From Chloroflexota bacterium (lineage in GTDB: Bacteria; Chloroflexota; Limnocylindria; Limnocylindrales; CSP1-4), in contig JAICUI010000006.1 of NCBI GenBank assembly GCA_025935925.1, positions 1 through 64,000 of the forward strand: a stretch of 64,000 bases of DNA, given 5' to 3'. Of the stretch, positions 56,200 through 64,000 are shown piece after piece (the stretch's first letter is position 1; each line of letters starts with the position of its first letter). A program made the translations under genes and the position numbers. The notes under the pieces were generated by a model. It was not told the DNA's origin, ran no database searches, and saw only the letters and a list, made by a program, of their open reading frames with translations.

Positions 56200-57375
56200 A
56201 TGTCCGACCCGCCGACCCCCGCGGCCGCGAACGCGGGGTCGCGACCGCCGTCGCCACCGCCGTCCGGCGGTCTGCCGGTGCTCGGCGTGCTGTCGCCCGT
56301 GGCGCGCATCGCGGTCCTGGCGACGGTTGCGCTCGCCATCCTCGCGGCCGTGCTCGACTTCGCGCTCGGCCTCGAGGGCACGGAGACCTTCCTCGTGTCG
56401 GCGGCCGCGATCCTCGGCCTGGCGTGGGTCGTGGGCCTCGCGACGGAGCGGCTCGGGGCGCTGACCGGTCCGCAGGTGGGCGGGATCCTCAACGCGACGT
56501 TCGGCAACATCGCCGAGCTGATCATCTCGTTCTTCGCCCTCCAGGCCGGCCTGATCACCGTCGTCAAGGCGTCGATCACGGGGTCGATCATCGGCAACCT
56601 GCTGCTCGTCCTCGGCGCCGCGGTGCTCGTCGGCGGGCTGCGCAACGGCCTCCAGACGTTCAGCCAGCGGATCGCGGGCTCGAACGCGGCGCTGCTCGCG
56701 CTCGCGGCCGTCGGGCTGTTCATCCCGGCGGTCTTCGCGGCGTCCGGCAGCGAGTCCGAGGGGACGCGGGTCGAGGAGAGCGTGCTCGTCGCGCTCGTCC
56801 TGATCGTGGGCTACGCGCTGTCGCTCGTGTGGCAGTTCACGAACCCCGACCGGACGCTCGGCGGCCACGGTGACGCGGAGGGCCACGGCGGCCCGGCGTG
56901 GTCGCGCGGGATGGCCGTCGGGGTGCTGCTCGTGACGGCGGCGCTGCTCGCCGTCACGTCGGAGATCCTCGTCGGCTCGATCGAGCCGTTCATCGCGCAG
57001 TTCGGCCTGTCCGAGCTGTTCGTCGGCGTGATCCTCATCCCGACCATCGGCAACCTCGCCGAGCACCTCGTGTCCGTGCAGCTCGCGTACAAGAACCGGA
57101 TGGAGTTCTCGATGGCCGTGAGCTACGGCTCGTCGCTCCAGGTCGCGCTGTTCGTCGCGCCCGTGCTCGTCCTGCTCAGCCTCGTCGTCGGGCACCCGAT
57201 GGATCTCGTGTTCCACCCGCTCGAGATCGCGGCCGTCGCCGTCGCGGTCGGGCTGAGCGCGCTCATCGCGCTCGACGGAGAGTCGAACTGGCTCGAGGGC
57301 GCGCTCCTGATGCTCGTCTACCTGGTGCTCGCGATCTCGTTCTTCGAGCTCCACGCGCCGCTGCCGATCGCGTAG
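56200..57375 (+). CDS. Ca2+/H+ antiporter (CaCA family, Cax type)
   Basis: 391 residues from ATG 56200, about eleven membrane helices in two halves. The two alpha-repeat ion motifs are present: GGILNATFGNIAELIISFFAL (first) and PTIGNLAEHLVSVQLAYKNRMEFSMAVSYGSS (second), with an acidic/His loop between (GGHGDAEGHGG). Exports Ca2+ in exchange for protons. ATG 56191 is also in frame, but a TAGGAT box (56187-56192) 7 nt before 56200 suggests a leaderless start there. Confidence 0.9.
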   Translation: MSDPPTPAAANAGSRPPSPPPSGGLPVLGVLSPVARIAVLATVALAILAAVLDFALGLEGTETFLVSAAAILGLAWVVGLATERLGALTGPQVGGILNATFGNIAELIISFFALQAGLITVVKASITGSIIGNLLLVLGAAVLVGGLRNGLQTFSQRIAGSNAALLALAAVGLFIPAVFAASGSESEGTRVEESVLVALVLIVGYALSLVWQFTNPDRTLGGHGDAEGHGGPAWSRGMAVGVLLVTAALLAVTSEILVGSIEPFIAQFGLSELFVGVILIPTIGNLAEHLVSVQLAYKNRMEFSMAVSYGSSLQVALFVAPVLVLLSLVVGHPMDLVFHPLEIAAVAVAVGLSALIALDGESNWLEGALLMLVYLVLAISFFELHAPLPIA

Positions 57376-57436
57376 CGGGCACCGGGGCGGCCGCGCGCCG
57401 GCGCCGCTCCCTTCAGGGTACCGCGCACCCCGGGGC

Positions 57437-57467
57437 TTGCCGCAAGACGGGGGCCGTGCGCTAGAGT
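57437..57467 (+). promoter_or_regulatory. Candidate promoter of glycosyltransferase gene
   Basis: TTGCCG (57437-57442) and TAGAGT (57462-57467) are separated by 19 nt, a little long. It lies in the 132-nt gap between the antiporter and the glycosyltransferase. Confidence 0.35.
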
Positions 57468-57507
57468 GCGCGGCCCTGTCCTTCCGCCACCGACCTGGGG
57501 TCCCGAG

Positions 57508-58710
57508 ATGCGTGTCGTGCTGTCCAGCTGGGGGTCCCGCGGCGACCTCGAACCGCTCGCCGCGCTCGCGCTGCGGCTCCGCGAGCTGGGCGCCGAGGTC
57601 CGCGTCTGCGCGCCGCCCGACGAGGAGTTCACGGCGCTGTTCGCGCGCGTCGGCGTGACGCCGGTGCCGCTCGGTCCGTCGACGCGGTCGATCGCCGCCG
57701 GACTCAAGGCGCCGTCGCCCGATGCCGCGTTCCGGCTCGCCGAGGAGCTCGTGGACGCGCGGTTCGCCACGCTGCCCGCGGTCGCCGAGGGGTGCGACGC
57801 GATCGTGGCGACGGGCCTGATGCCGGCCGGCGCGCGTTCCGTCGCCGAGTGGCTGGGCATCCGCTACGTGCTCGCGACGTTCCACGTGTTCGGGCTGCCC
57901 TCGCGGCACCTCCGGCCGTCGGCGCGGCCCGGGACGCCGTCGCCCGAGGACGAGACCGACAACCGCGCGCTGTGGCGACAGGACGCCGAGCGCGTCGACG
58001 CGCTGTACGCGGCGCCGCTCAACCGGGGCCGCGCCGCGCTCGGCCTGCCGGCGGTCGAGAACGTGCGGGACCACGTGCTCGGCGACGAGGTGTGGCTCGC
58101 GGCAGACCCGGTGCTCGCGCCCTGGCAGGACCTGCCGGACATGGACATCGTGCAGACCGGCGCGTGGATCCTGCCCGACGAGCGGCCCGTGCCCGACGAG
58201 CTGCTGGCGTTCCTCGATGCCGGCGCGCCGCCGGTGTACGTCGGCTTCGGCAGCATGGCGATGCGAACGGCGCCCGACCTCGCCCGGGTGGCGATCGAGG
58301 CGGCGCGTGCCAACGGCCGCCGGCTCGTCCTCGGCCGTGGCTGGGCCGACCTCGCGCCGGACGATGGCGGCGAGACGCTCGTCGTCGGCGACGTGAACCA
58401 CCAGGCGCTGTTCCGCCGCGTGGCCGCGGTCGTCCACCACGGCGGCGCCGGCACGACGACGACGGCGGCGCTCGCCGGCGTGCCGCAGGTCGTGGTCCCG
58501 CAGCTCGTCGACCAGCCGCATTGGGCCCGGCGCGTGGCAGAGCTCGGCATCGGGGCTGCGCACGACGGGCCCGTTCCGACGGCATCGTCCCTCGCCGCGG
58601 CGCTCGGCGTCGCCCTCGCGCCCGGGACGCGCGAACGCGCCGCGCTCGTCGCGGGGCAGATCCGGACGGACGGCGCGATGGTGGCCGCGCGGCGACTGCT
58701 CGGAGGTTAA
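57508..58710 (+). CDS. GT1-family glycosyltransferase (macrolide/sterol-type UGT)
   Basis: 400 residues from ATG 57508; an in-frame ATG 57466 would start inside the putative -10 box. N-terminal acceptor domain MRVVLSSWGSRGDLEPLAALALRLRELGAEVRVCAPP, C-terminal donor domain with PPVYVGFGSMAMR and the nucleotide-sugar site HHGGAGTTTTAALAGVPQVVVPQLVDQPHWA (about 310-340). Soluble, uses an NDP-sugar on a lipid or secondary metabolite; target unknown. Stands alone, convergent with ssb. Confidence 0.88.
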   Translation: MRVVLSSWGSRGDLEPLAALALRLRELGAEVRVCAPPDEEFTALFARVGVTPVPLGPSTRSIAAGLKAPSPDAAFRLAEELVDARFATLPAVAEGCDAIVATGLMPAGARSVAEWLGIRYVLATFHVFGLPSRHLRPSARPGTPSPEDETDNRALWRQDAERVDALYAAPLNRGRAALGLPAVENVRDHVLGDEVWLAADPVLAPWQDLPDMDIVQTGAWILPDERPVPDELLAFLDAGAPPVYVGFGSMAMRTAPDLARVAIEAARANGRRLVLGRGWADLAPDDGGETLVVGDVNHQALFRRVAAVVHHGGAGTTTTAALAGVPQVVVPQLVDQPHWARRVAELGIGAAHDGPVPTASSLAAALGVALAPGTRERAALVAGQIRTDGAMVAARRLLGG

Positions 58711-58736
58711 GCCGCGACGCGACGGCAGGGCGTGCG

Positions 58737-58773
58737 CCGGCGGCGGCGCGGGAGGGGGCCGCGCCGCCGCCGG
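58737..58773. terminator. Bidirectional terminator between glycosyltransferase gene and ssb
   Basis: CCGGCGGCGGCGCGG (58737-58751) pairs perfectly with CCGCGCCGCCGCCGG (58759-58773), 15-bp stem, 7-nt loop. Placed 27 nt after one stop and 22 nt after the other. Confidence 0.75.
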
Positions 58774-58794
58774 ACGTGGGGGAGGAGCGGAGGG

Positions 58795-59280
58795 TCAGGC
58801 GGCCGCGGCCTCCTCGAGGAGCTCGTCCTCCTCGTCGTCCTCGTCCTCGCCCGCGGCGACGCTGAAGCCGCTGTCGTCGGCGATGGGTTCCGAGGCGTCG
58901 GCCTCGACGCCGTTCGCCTGCGCCTGCGCCTCGAGCGCCTGGGCGGCCGTCTCGGCGCGGTAGTCCTTGCGCCGGCGGCCGGACAGCATTTCGACGCTCG
59001 CCGCGACGATCTCCGTCTTCCAGTGCCGCTTGCCGGCCTCGTCGTCCCAGGTCCGGGTCTGGAGCCGGCCCTCGATCGCGACCTGCTGGCCCTTGCCGAG
59101 ATAGCGGCCACACGTCTCCGCCAGGCGGTCCCAGGCGACGACGTTGTGGAACTCCGGCTTCTCCTTTCCGCCGACGTACTCGTGCGACGCCACGGAGAAC
59201 TGGGCCACCGCCTTGCCGCCGGCGGTGGTGCGGAGCTCGGGGTCGCGCGTGAGGCGACCCGTCAGGAGGACCCTGTTCAT
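58795..59280 (-). CDS. ssb: Single-stranded DNA-binding protein
   Basis: 161 residues. OB-fold from residue 1 to about 110: MNRVLLTGRLTRDPELRTT, VAQFSVASHEYV, FHNVVAWDRLAETCGRYLGKGQQVAIEGRLQTRTW. The tail is acidic (GEDEDDEEDELLEEAAAA) but lacks the usual DDIPF-type tip that binds partner proteins. ATG 59280 follows AAGGAG; in-frame upstream codons are not supported by the family. Confidence 0.93.
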   Translation of the reverse strand: MNRVLLTGRLTRDPELRTTAGGKAVAQFSVASHEYVGGKEKPEFHNVVAWDRLAETCGRYLGKGQQVAIEGRLQTRTWDDEAGKRHWKTEIVAASVEMLSGRRRKDYRAETAAQALEAQAQANGVEADASEPIADDSGFSVAAGEDEDDEEDELLEEAAAA

Positions 59281-59518
59281 CGGTCCGTGTCTCCTTCCGA
59301 CCGGCCGGCACGCGATTCCTTCGCGTGCGCAACGTGGCCGGTCCTGTGTGCGGCGGGCATCGACGTCCGGCGGGCGGGGAGGGTGCCGGCCCCTTCGATC
59401 GGGGGCCTCGGCGGGCCGACGGGTCGGCGGGGCCGGCGATCTCGACGGGCACCACGAACCGTAGCGGTCGCCGCTTCGCTGCCCCTTATCCGGCACTCAT
59501 CCGCCGCTTGCCAGCGGG
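59281..59518. other. Gap between ssb and purA promoter region
   Basis: 238 nt between the divergent ssb start and the purA -10 box. Several short open frames exist but none has a ribosome site, recognisable sequence or other support. It should contain the ssb promoter, which I cannot pick out. Confidence 0.5.
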
Positions 59519-59524
59519 TATACT
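59519..59524 (+). promoter_or_regulatory. Candidate purA promoter (-10 TATACT)
   Basis: AGCGGGTATACTCG is a consensus-like -10, sharing GGGTATACT with the box before ftsZ. It lies 240 nt upstream of the purA ATG, implying a long leader. No -35 at a proper distance. Confidence 0.5.
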
Positions 59525-59577
59525 CGCCCGGTCCTCGAACGCCGGCCCGACCGGCGCGCGACACGGAGGAGAGGCCG

Positions 59578-59610
59578 TTGCTCGAGGAAGGCGTGGAGTC
59601 CGCCCCGTGA
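59578..59610 (+). CDS. Possible 10-residue leader peptide upstream of purA
   Basis: TTG CTC GAG ... CCG TGA encodes MLEEGVESAP, 6 nt after a strong GGAGGAG (59565-59571). Such a site in a leader without a longer reading frame suggests a translated leader peptide. It lies between the -10 box and a terminator-like hairpin. Confidence 0.35.
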   Translation: MLEEGVESAP

Positions 59611-59684
59611 GACGGGCCCCCACCTTCGGTTCCCCGGTCCGTCGAACCAGCGGCGGGCAGACGCGGGAGACGTGTATCCCTGAC

Positions 59685-59706
59685 GACCCCGGACGATCCC
59701 GGGGTC
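59685..59706 (+). terminator. Hairpin with T-run in purA leader (possible attenuator)
   Basis: GACCCCGG (59685-59692) pairs with CCGGGGTC (59699-59706), 8-bp stem and 6-nt loop, followed directly by TTTG. It is 52 nt before purA and downstream of the candidate leader peptide. Confidence 0.45.
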
Positions 59707-59758
59707 TTTGTACGTCCGGGACGTCGTCCCACGCCGGCGTCTCCCGGGACGCGCGCTG

Positions 59759-61066
59759 ATGCCGGCCTCGGTGATCGTCGGTCTCCAGTGGGGCGACGAG
59801 GGGAAGGGCAAGACGACCGACTTCCTGGCCGAGCAGACGACGCTCGTCGTGCGCTACCAGGGCGGCGACAACGCGGGCCACACGGTGGTCGTCGGCGACG
59901 AGACCGTGAAGCTGCAGCTGTGCCCGTCGGGCGTGCTGTACCCCCACATCACGTCGGTGATCGGCAACGGCGTCGTCGTCAACCCGGCAACGCTCATCCG
60001 CGAGCTCGACATGCTCGCCGCCAAGGGCGTCGACACCACGCGCGTCCGCGTCAGCCGCAGCGCGCACGTGATCATGCCCTACCACGTCGCGCTCGATCGC
60101 GGGAACGAGACCCGCCTCGCGGACGAGAAGGTCGGGACGACGGGCCGCGGCATCGGGCCGACGTATGGCGACCGCGCGTGGCGCCTCGGCCTGCGGATGG
60201 AGGACCTCACCGACGAGCCCATCCTCCGCGCGCGGATCGGCCGGGCCCTCGTCGACAAGAACCTCATCCTGGCCGCCATGGGCGAACCCGTGTTCGAGAT
60301 CGAGCCGCTCGTCGAGCAGGCGCTCGCGTGGGGCCGCCGGCTCGCGCCGCACCTCGACGACACGACGTGGCTCGTCCAGGACGCGCTGCGGCGCGGCGAG
60401 CACGTCCTGCTCGAGGGCGCCCAGGGCACGCTGCTCGACCTCGACCACGGCAGTTACCCGTTCGTCACCAGCTCGAACCCGGTCGCCGGCGGGGCCTGCA
60501 CGGGCGGCGGGATCGGCCCGCTCCAGGTCGACGAGGTCATCGGGGTGATGAAGGCGTACTCGACCCGCGTCGGCGCGGGTCCGTTTCCGACCGAGCTGCT
60601 GGACGAGACCGGTCGCGGCATCGCGGAGCGCGGCCACGAGTTCGGCACCGTGACCGGCCGCCCGCGGCGCGTCGGCTGGTTCGACACCGTGCCCCTGCGC
60701 TACGCGGTCGCGGTGAACTCCAACAGCGCCATCATGCTCAACAAGCTCGACATCCTGTCGGGCATCGAGACGATCCGGATGTGCGTCGCGTACGAGATCG
60801 ACGGTCGCCGGGTCGACACGTGGCCGTCGTCGGGGGCGGCCCTGTCGCGCGCCATCCCCGTGTACGAGGACTTCGAGGGCTGGCAGGCGCCGATCCACGA
60901 CGTCCGCGCCCTCGCGGACCTGCCCGAGGCCGCGCGCCGCTACGTCACGGCGCTCGAGGACCACGCGAAGGTGCCGATCGTCCTCGTGAGCGTCGGGCCC
61001 GAGCGCACGCAGACCATCGAGCGGGCATTCCGGCCGACCCGTCGCCGGCCCGCGGTGCCGGCCTGA
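59759..61066 (+). CDS. purA: Adenylosuccinate synthetase
   Basis: 435 residues. Makes adenylosuccinate from IMP, Asp and GTP. GDEGKGK P-loop (12-18), GGDNAGHTVV, TGRGIGPTYGDRAWR, LLEGAQGTLLDLDHGSYPFVTSSN, STRVGAGPFPTEL, GWFDTVPLRYAVAVNS, NKLDILSG. ATG 59759 gives the family N-terminus; the open frame upstream is not conserved-looking. First gene of a purine block. Confidence 0.96.
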   Translation: MPASVIVGLQWGDEGKGKTTDFLAEQTTLVVRYQGGDNAGHTVVVGDETVKLQLCPSGVLYPHITSVIGNGVVVNPATLIRELDMLAAKGVDTTRVRVSRSAHVIMPYHVALDRGNETRLADEKVGTTGRGIGPTYGDRAWRLGLRMEDLTDEPILRARIGRALVDKNLILAAMGEPVFEIEPLVEQALAWGRRLAPHLDDTTWLVQDALRRGEHVLLEGAQGTLLDLDHGSYPFVTSSNPVAGGACTGGGIGPLQVDEVIGVMKAYSTRVGAGPFPTELLDETGRGIAERGHEFGTVTGRPRRVGWFDTVPLRYAVAVNSNSAIMLNKLDILSGIETIRMCVAYEIDGRRVDTWPSSGAALSRAIPVYEDFEGWQAPIHDVRALADLPEAARRYVTALEDHAKVPIVLVSVGPERTQTIERAFRPTRRRPAVPA

Positions 61067-61073
61067 GGCCGCG

Positions 61074-62423
61074 ATGAGCCTGCCCGTCCCGCACCGGATC
61101 CTCGTCCTCGGCGGCGGCGGTCGCGAGCACGCGCTCGCGTGGAAGCTGGCCCGCGAGGGGGGGGTCGACGAGGTCGTCGTCGCGCCGGGCAGCGCCGGGA
61201 TCGCGCGCGAGCCGGGTGTCCGCTGCGTCGATGTCGACCCGCTCGACCCGCCCGCCGTCGCGGCGCTCGCGGTCGCCGAGGCGGTCGACCTCGTCGTGGT
61301 CGGGCCGGAGGCCCCGCTCGGTGCCGGCGTGGTCGACGCGCTGGACGCCGCGGGGATCCCGGCGTTCGGCCCGACGCTGGCCGCCGCGCGGATGGAGACG
61401 TCGAAGGCGTTCTGCCACGCCGTCGCGGCGCGGGCCGGGGTGGCGATGCCGCGCGCCGCATCGTTCGCCGCCGGCGAGACCGAGGCGGCGCTCGCGTTCG
61501 TCCGGGAGCTCGACGGCGCGGGCCGCCGGGCGGTCCTCAAGGCCGACGGCCTGGCGGCCGGCAAGGGCGTCATCGTCAGCGATTCGCTCGAGCAGGCGCT
61601 CGGGCTCGTGCCGTCGTTCCTCGCGGGCCGTTCCGCCGACGTGCCCGCGCTGGTCGTCGAGGAACGGCTCGAGGGCCCCGAGGCGAGCGTCATCGCGATC
61701 TGCGACGGGACGCGGGCGGTCGCGTTCCCCGCGGCCCGCGACCACAAGCGGCTGTGCGACGGCGACGCGGGTCCGAACACCGGCGGCATGGGTGCCTACT
61801 CGCCGCTGCCCGACCTCGACGACGCCGCGGTCGACGCGGTCGTGGACGCGGTCCACCGGCCGATCCTCGCCGAGCTCGCCCGCGCCGGCACCCCGTTCCG
61901 GGGGTTCCTCTACGCGGGCCTGATCCTGACCGTCGCGGGCCCGGTGCTCCTCGAGACGAACGTCCGCCTCGGCGACCCGGAGGCCCAGGCGATCCTGCCC
62001 CGGCTGGACACCGACCTCGCGCCGCTCGTGCTGGCGGCCGCGACCGGCGCGCTCCCGCCCGACGTCCCCGGGCGGCTCCCGGTGACCGACGAGGCGACGG
62101 TCGCGATCGTGCTCGCGGCGCACGGCTATCCGGGGCACCCGCGGCGCGGCGACCCGATCGAGGGCCTGGAGTCGGCCGAGGCCGCCGGCGCCCTCGTCTT
62201 CCACGCCGGGACGGTGGCGCGCCGGCGGTCCGAGGGCGGGTTCGCCACGAACGGCGGGCGCGTGCTCGCCGTCGTGGGTCGCGGGCCCGACCTCGCGGGC
62301 GCGCGGGATGCCGCGGAACGAGCGGCGGACGCGATCAGCTTCGACGCCGCGCAGCGGCGGCACGACATCGCCGCGGACGCTCCCGCCGCGCCCGCCGCGC
62401 TCGCCGCCGGTCCCGCGCGATGA
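61074..62423 (+). CDS. purD: Phosphoribosylamine--glycine ligase
   Basis: 449 residues. ATP-grasp enzyme forming GAR in step two of purine synthesis. ILVLGGGGREHALAWKLA, VVGPEAPLGAGVVDAL, FGPTLAAARMETSKAF, LKADGLAAGKGV, AARDHKRLCDGDAGPNTGGMGAYSP, and ETNVRLGDPEAQAILPRL for metal binding. Seven nt after purA; its stop overlaps the purB ATG. Confidence 0.95.
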   Translation: MSLPVPHRILVLGGGGREHALAWKLAREGGVDEVVVAPGSAGIAREPGVRCVDVDPLDPPAVAALAVAEAVDLVVVGPEAPLGAGVVDALDAAGIPAFGPTLAAARMETSKAFCHAVAARAGVAMPRAASFAAGETEAALAFVRELDGAGRRAVLKADGLAAGKGVIVSDSLEQALGLVPSFLAGRSADVPALVVEERLEGPEASVIAICDGTRAVAFPAARDHKRLCDGDAGPNTGGMGAYSPLPDLDDAAVDAVVDAVHRPILAELARAGTPFRGFLYAGLILTVAGPVLLETNVRLGDPEAQAILPRLDTDLAPLVLAAATGALPPDVPGRLPVTDEATVAIVLAAHGYPGHPRRGDPIEGLESAEAAGALVFHAGTVARRRSEGGFATNGGRVLAVVGRGPDLAGARDAAERAADAISFDAAQRRHDIAADAPAAPAALAAGPAR

Positions 62424-63787
62424 TCCCGCGCTACACGCTCCCGGCGATGGGCGCGATCTGGGCCGACGAGGCGCGCTTCGAGCGGATGCTCGAGGTGGAG
62501 CTCGCGGTGTGCCGCGCGCAGGCGCGGCGCGGTCTCGTCCCCGTGGGCGCCCTCGCGGCGATCGAGGCCGGCGCCAGGGTCGACGTCGGGCGCATCGCCG
62601 AGATCGAGCAGACCACGGACCATGACGTGATCGCCTTCGTGAGCCAGGTCGCCGAGTCGGTGGGTGCCGAGGGCCGCTACCTCCACCTCGGCCTCACGAG
62701 CAGCGACGTCGTCGACACGGGCCTCGCGCTCCAGCTGCGGGACGCGGGACGGCTCCTCGCGGCCGACGCCGACGCCTTGGTGGCCGCGCTCATCTCGCGT
62801 GCCCGCAGCGAGGCCGGCACCGTGATGATGGGCCGCACGCACTCCGTCCATGCGGAGCCGACGACCTTCGGGATGAAGGCTGCGGGCTGGGCGTTCGAGG
62901 TCGACCGGGGCCGGGCGCGGCTCGCCGCCGCCACGGACGACATCGCGACCGGCAAGATCAGCGGCCCCGTCGGGACCTACAGCCACCTCGCGCCGGACCT
63001 CGAGGCGGAGGTGCTCGACGACCTCGGCCTCCACGCGGATCCCGTCAGCACCCAGATCGTCCAGCGCGACCGCCACGCGGCGTTCCTCGCCGCGATCGCC
63101 GTGCTGGGCGGCACGCTCGAGCGGATCGCGACGGAGATTCGCAACCTCCAGCACACCGAGATCGCCGAGGTCATGGAGCCCTTCAAGGCCGGGCAGAAGG
63201 GCAGCTCGGCGATGCCCCACAAGCGCAACCCGATCCTGTCGGAGCGGATCGCCGGCCTGGCCCGCCTCCTCCGCGGCTACGCCCAGACGGCCCTCGAGAA
63301 CCAGCCGCTGTGGCACGAACGGGACATCAGCCACAGCTCGGCCGAGCGCGTGATCCTGCCGGACGCGACGATCCTGCTCGACTACATGCTCGTGAAGTCC
63401 ACGGGCCTGATCGACCGGCTCGTCGTCCGGCCCGAGCGGATGCGGGAGAACATCGAGCGCGGCCTCGGGCTCCACGCCTCGTCGCGGGTCCTCGTCGCGC
63501 TCGTCGAGCGGGCCGGCCTGTCGCGCGAGGACGCGTACGCGATCGTCCAGCGGGCGGCGCTCCGCGCGGCCGACGAGCGCGTCCCGCTGCGCGACCTGCT
63601 CGCGACGGATCCGCAGGTCGCCGCCCGGCTGCCGCTCGCCGCGCTCGACGCCTGCTTCGACGACCAGGCCGGCCTCCGCCACGTGCCCGAGGTGATCGCA
63701 CGGCTCGAGCTGCTCGAGGCAGGCCTCCGGGGGCGCGCGGACGCCCGAGCCGCCGCCGGGAGGGAGGCCGTGCATGCTGCGCGCTGA
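62420..63787 (+). CDS. purB: Adenylosuccinate lyase
   Basis: 455 residues. Fumarase/aspartase-fold lyase acting on adenylosuccinate and [65 protein letters not shown], and the flexible signature loop [18 protein letters not shown] are clear. It completes the purA product pathway to AMP. Confidence 0.96.
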   Translation: MIPRYTLPAMGAIWADEARFERMLEVELAVCRAQARRGLVPVGALAAIEAGARVDVGRIAEIEQTTDHDVIAFVSQVAESVGAEGRYLHLGLTSSDVVDTGLALQLRDAGRLLAADADALVAALISRARSEAGTVMMGRTHSVHAEPTTFGMKAAGWAFEVDRGRARLAAATDDIATGKISGPVGTYSHLAPDLEAEVLDDLGLHADPVSTQIVQRDRHAAFLAAIAVLGGTLERIATEIRNLQHTEIAEVMEPFKAGQKGSSAMPHKRNPILSERIAGLARLLRGYAQTALENQPLWHERDISHSSAERVILPDATILLDYMLVKSTGLIDRLVVRPERMRENIERGLGLHASSRVLVALVERAGLSREDAYAIVQRAALRAADERVPLRDLLATDPQVAARLPLAALDACFDDQAGLRHVPEVIARLELLEAGLRGRADARAAAGREAVHAAR

Positions 63788-64000
63788 GTCGTCGTTCCTC
63801 CGCTCGGGCAAGGTCCGCGACCTGTACCGGATCGACGACGACCGGCTGCTGCTCGTGGCGAGCGACCGGATCTCGGCGTTCGACGTCGTGCTGCCCACGC
63901 CGATCCCGGACAAGGGCCGCGTCCTCACCGGCCTGTCGCGGTTCTGGTTCGCCGAGACGGCGGACCTCGTCCCCGGCCACCTCGTCGGGACGTCGCCGTC
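63774..64000 (+). CDS. purC: SAICAR synthetase, 3' end cut by window
   Basis: The first 75 codons only, from ATG 63774, which overlaps the end of purB by 14 nt. Translation begins [20 protein letters not shown] and continues with [35 protein letters not shown], the PurC N-terminus ([23 protein letters not shown]). It joins aspartate to CAIR, giving the substrate of PurB. Confidence 0.93.
   Translation, partial: MLRAESSFLRSGKVRDLYRIDDDRLLLVASDRISAFDVVLPTPIPDKGRVLTGLSRFWFAETADLVPGHLVGTSP

Noticed and set aside
59508..59513. TTGCCA as -35 box for the purA promoter
   Set aside because: Only 5 nt separate it from the TATACT box at 59519, far too short.
59325..59759. Open frame of about 144 codons before purA
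   Set aside because: Arg/Gly/Pro-rich, no ribosome-binding site, no recognisable sequence, and it runs across a -10 box and a hairpin that look regulatory.

Overview
The window is a very GC-rich stretch of bacterial chromosome with mostly plus-strand, tightly packed genes (many ATGA, GTGA or TGATG start/stop overlaps). The gene set fits Chloroflexota, probably the Limnocylindria (Ellin6529-type) branch. The reasons are a division cluster with both ftsA and the small basic protein sbp (most Actinobacteria lack FtsA), a LysM membrane protein with a CPYL-type cysteine segment, and oligopeptide ABC operons with Thr/Ala/Pro-rich lipoprotein linkers. The lineage is an inference from gene content; no 16S rRNA gene is present.

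Layout. 1-303: 3' part of the RNase P RNA. 294-1265 (minus): a metallo-beta-lactamase-fold hydrolase and a small Cys protein. 1441-2460: LysM membrane protein. 2752-4885 (minus): TOBE regulator, modA and modB, with no modC. 5080-6897 (minus): a secreted tandem cyanophycinase-like (S51) protein. 7080-24265: a dcw cell-wall/division cluster (mraZ, rsmH, small basic ORF, ftsL, PBP, murF, mraY, murD, ftsW, murG, murB, ddl, ftsQ, sbp, ftsA, yjbQ, ftsZ), led by a clear promoter plus MraZ boxes. murE and murC are missing from it. 24297-26818: yggS, yggU, tRNA-Val(CAC), an MFS transporter. 26973-29642 (minus): aconitase. 29773-37406: DUF2520 protein, Nudix hydrolase, the glycine cleavage genes gcvT-gcvH-gcvPA-gcvPB, then an ECF-like sigma factor and its likely anti-sigma factor.

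37632-55275 holds two complete peptide/nickel-type ABC importers (binding protein, two permeases, two ATPases each). Between them lies a small lipoprotein and, on the opposite strand, a third binding protein whose domain order is circularly permuted. The second importer runs into a nitrilase-family amidase and NAD synthetase, likely a split glutamine-dependent NAD synthetase. Then come rsmI, a Ca2+/H+ antiporter, a GT1 glycosyltransferase, ssb (minus), and a purine block purA-purD-purB-purC, with purC cut by the window end.

The least ordinary items are the circularly permuted binding protein (45318-47138), an oligopeptide ATPase fused to a four-helix membrane domain (42951-44711), the tandem S51 protein with a dead second nucleophile, yjbQ between ftsA and ftsZ, several candidate leaderless promoters, two probable CTG starts, and a leader peptide plus hairpin ahead of purA.
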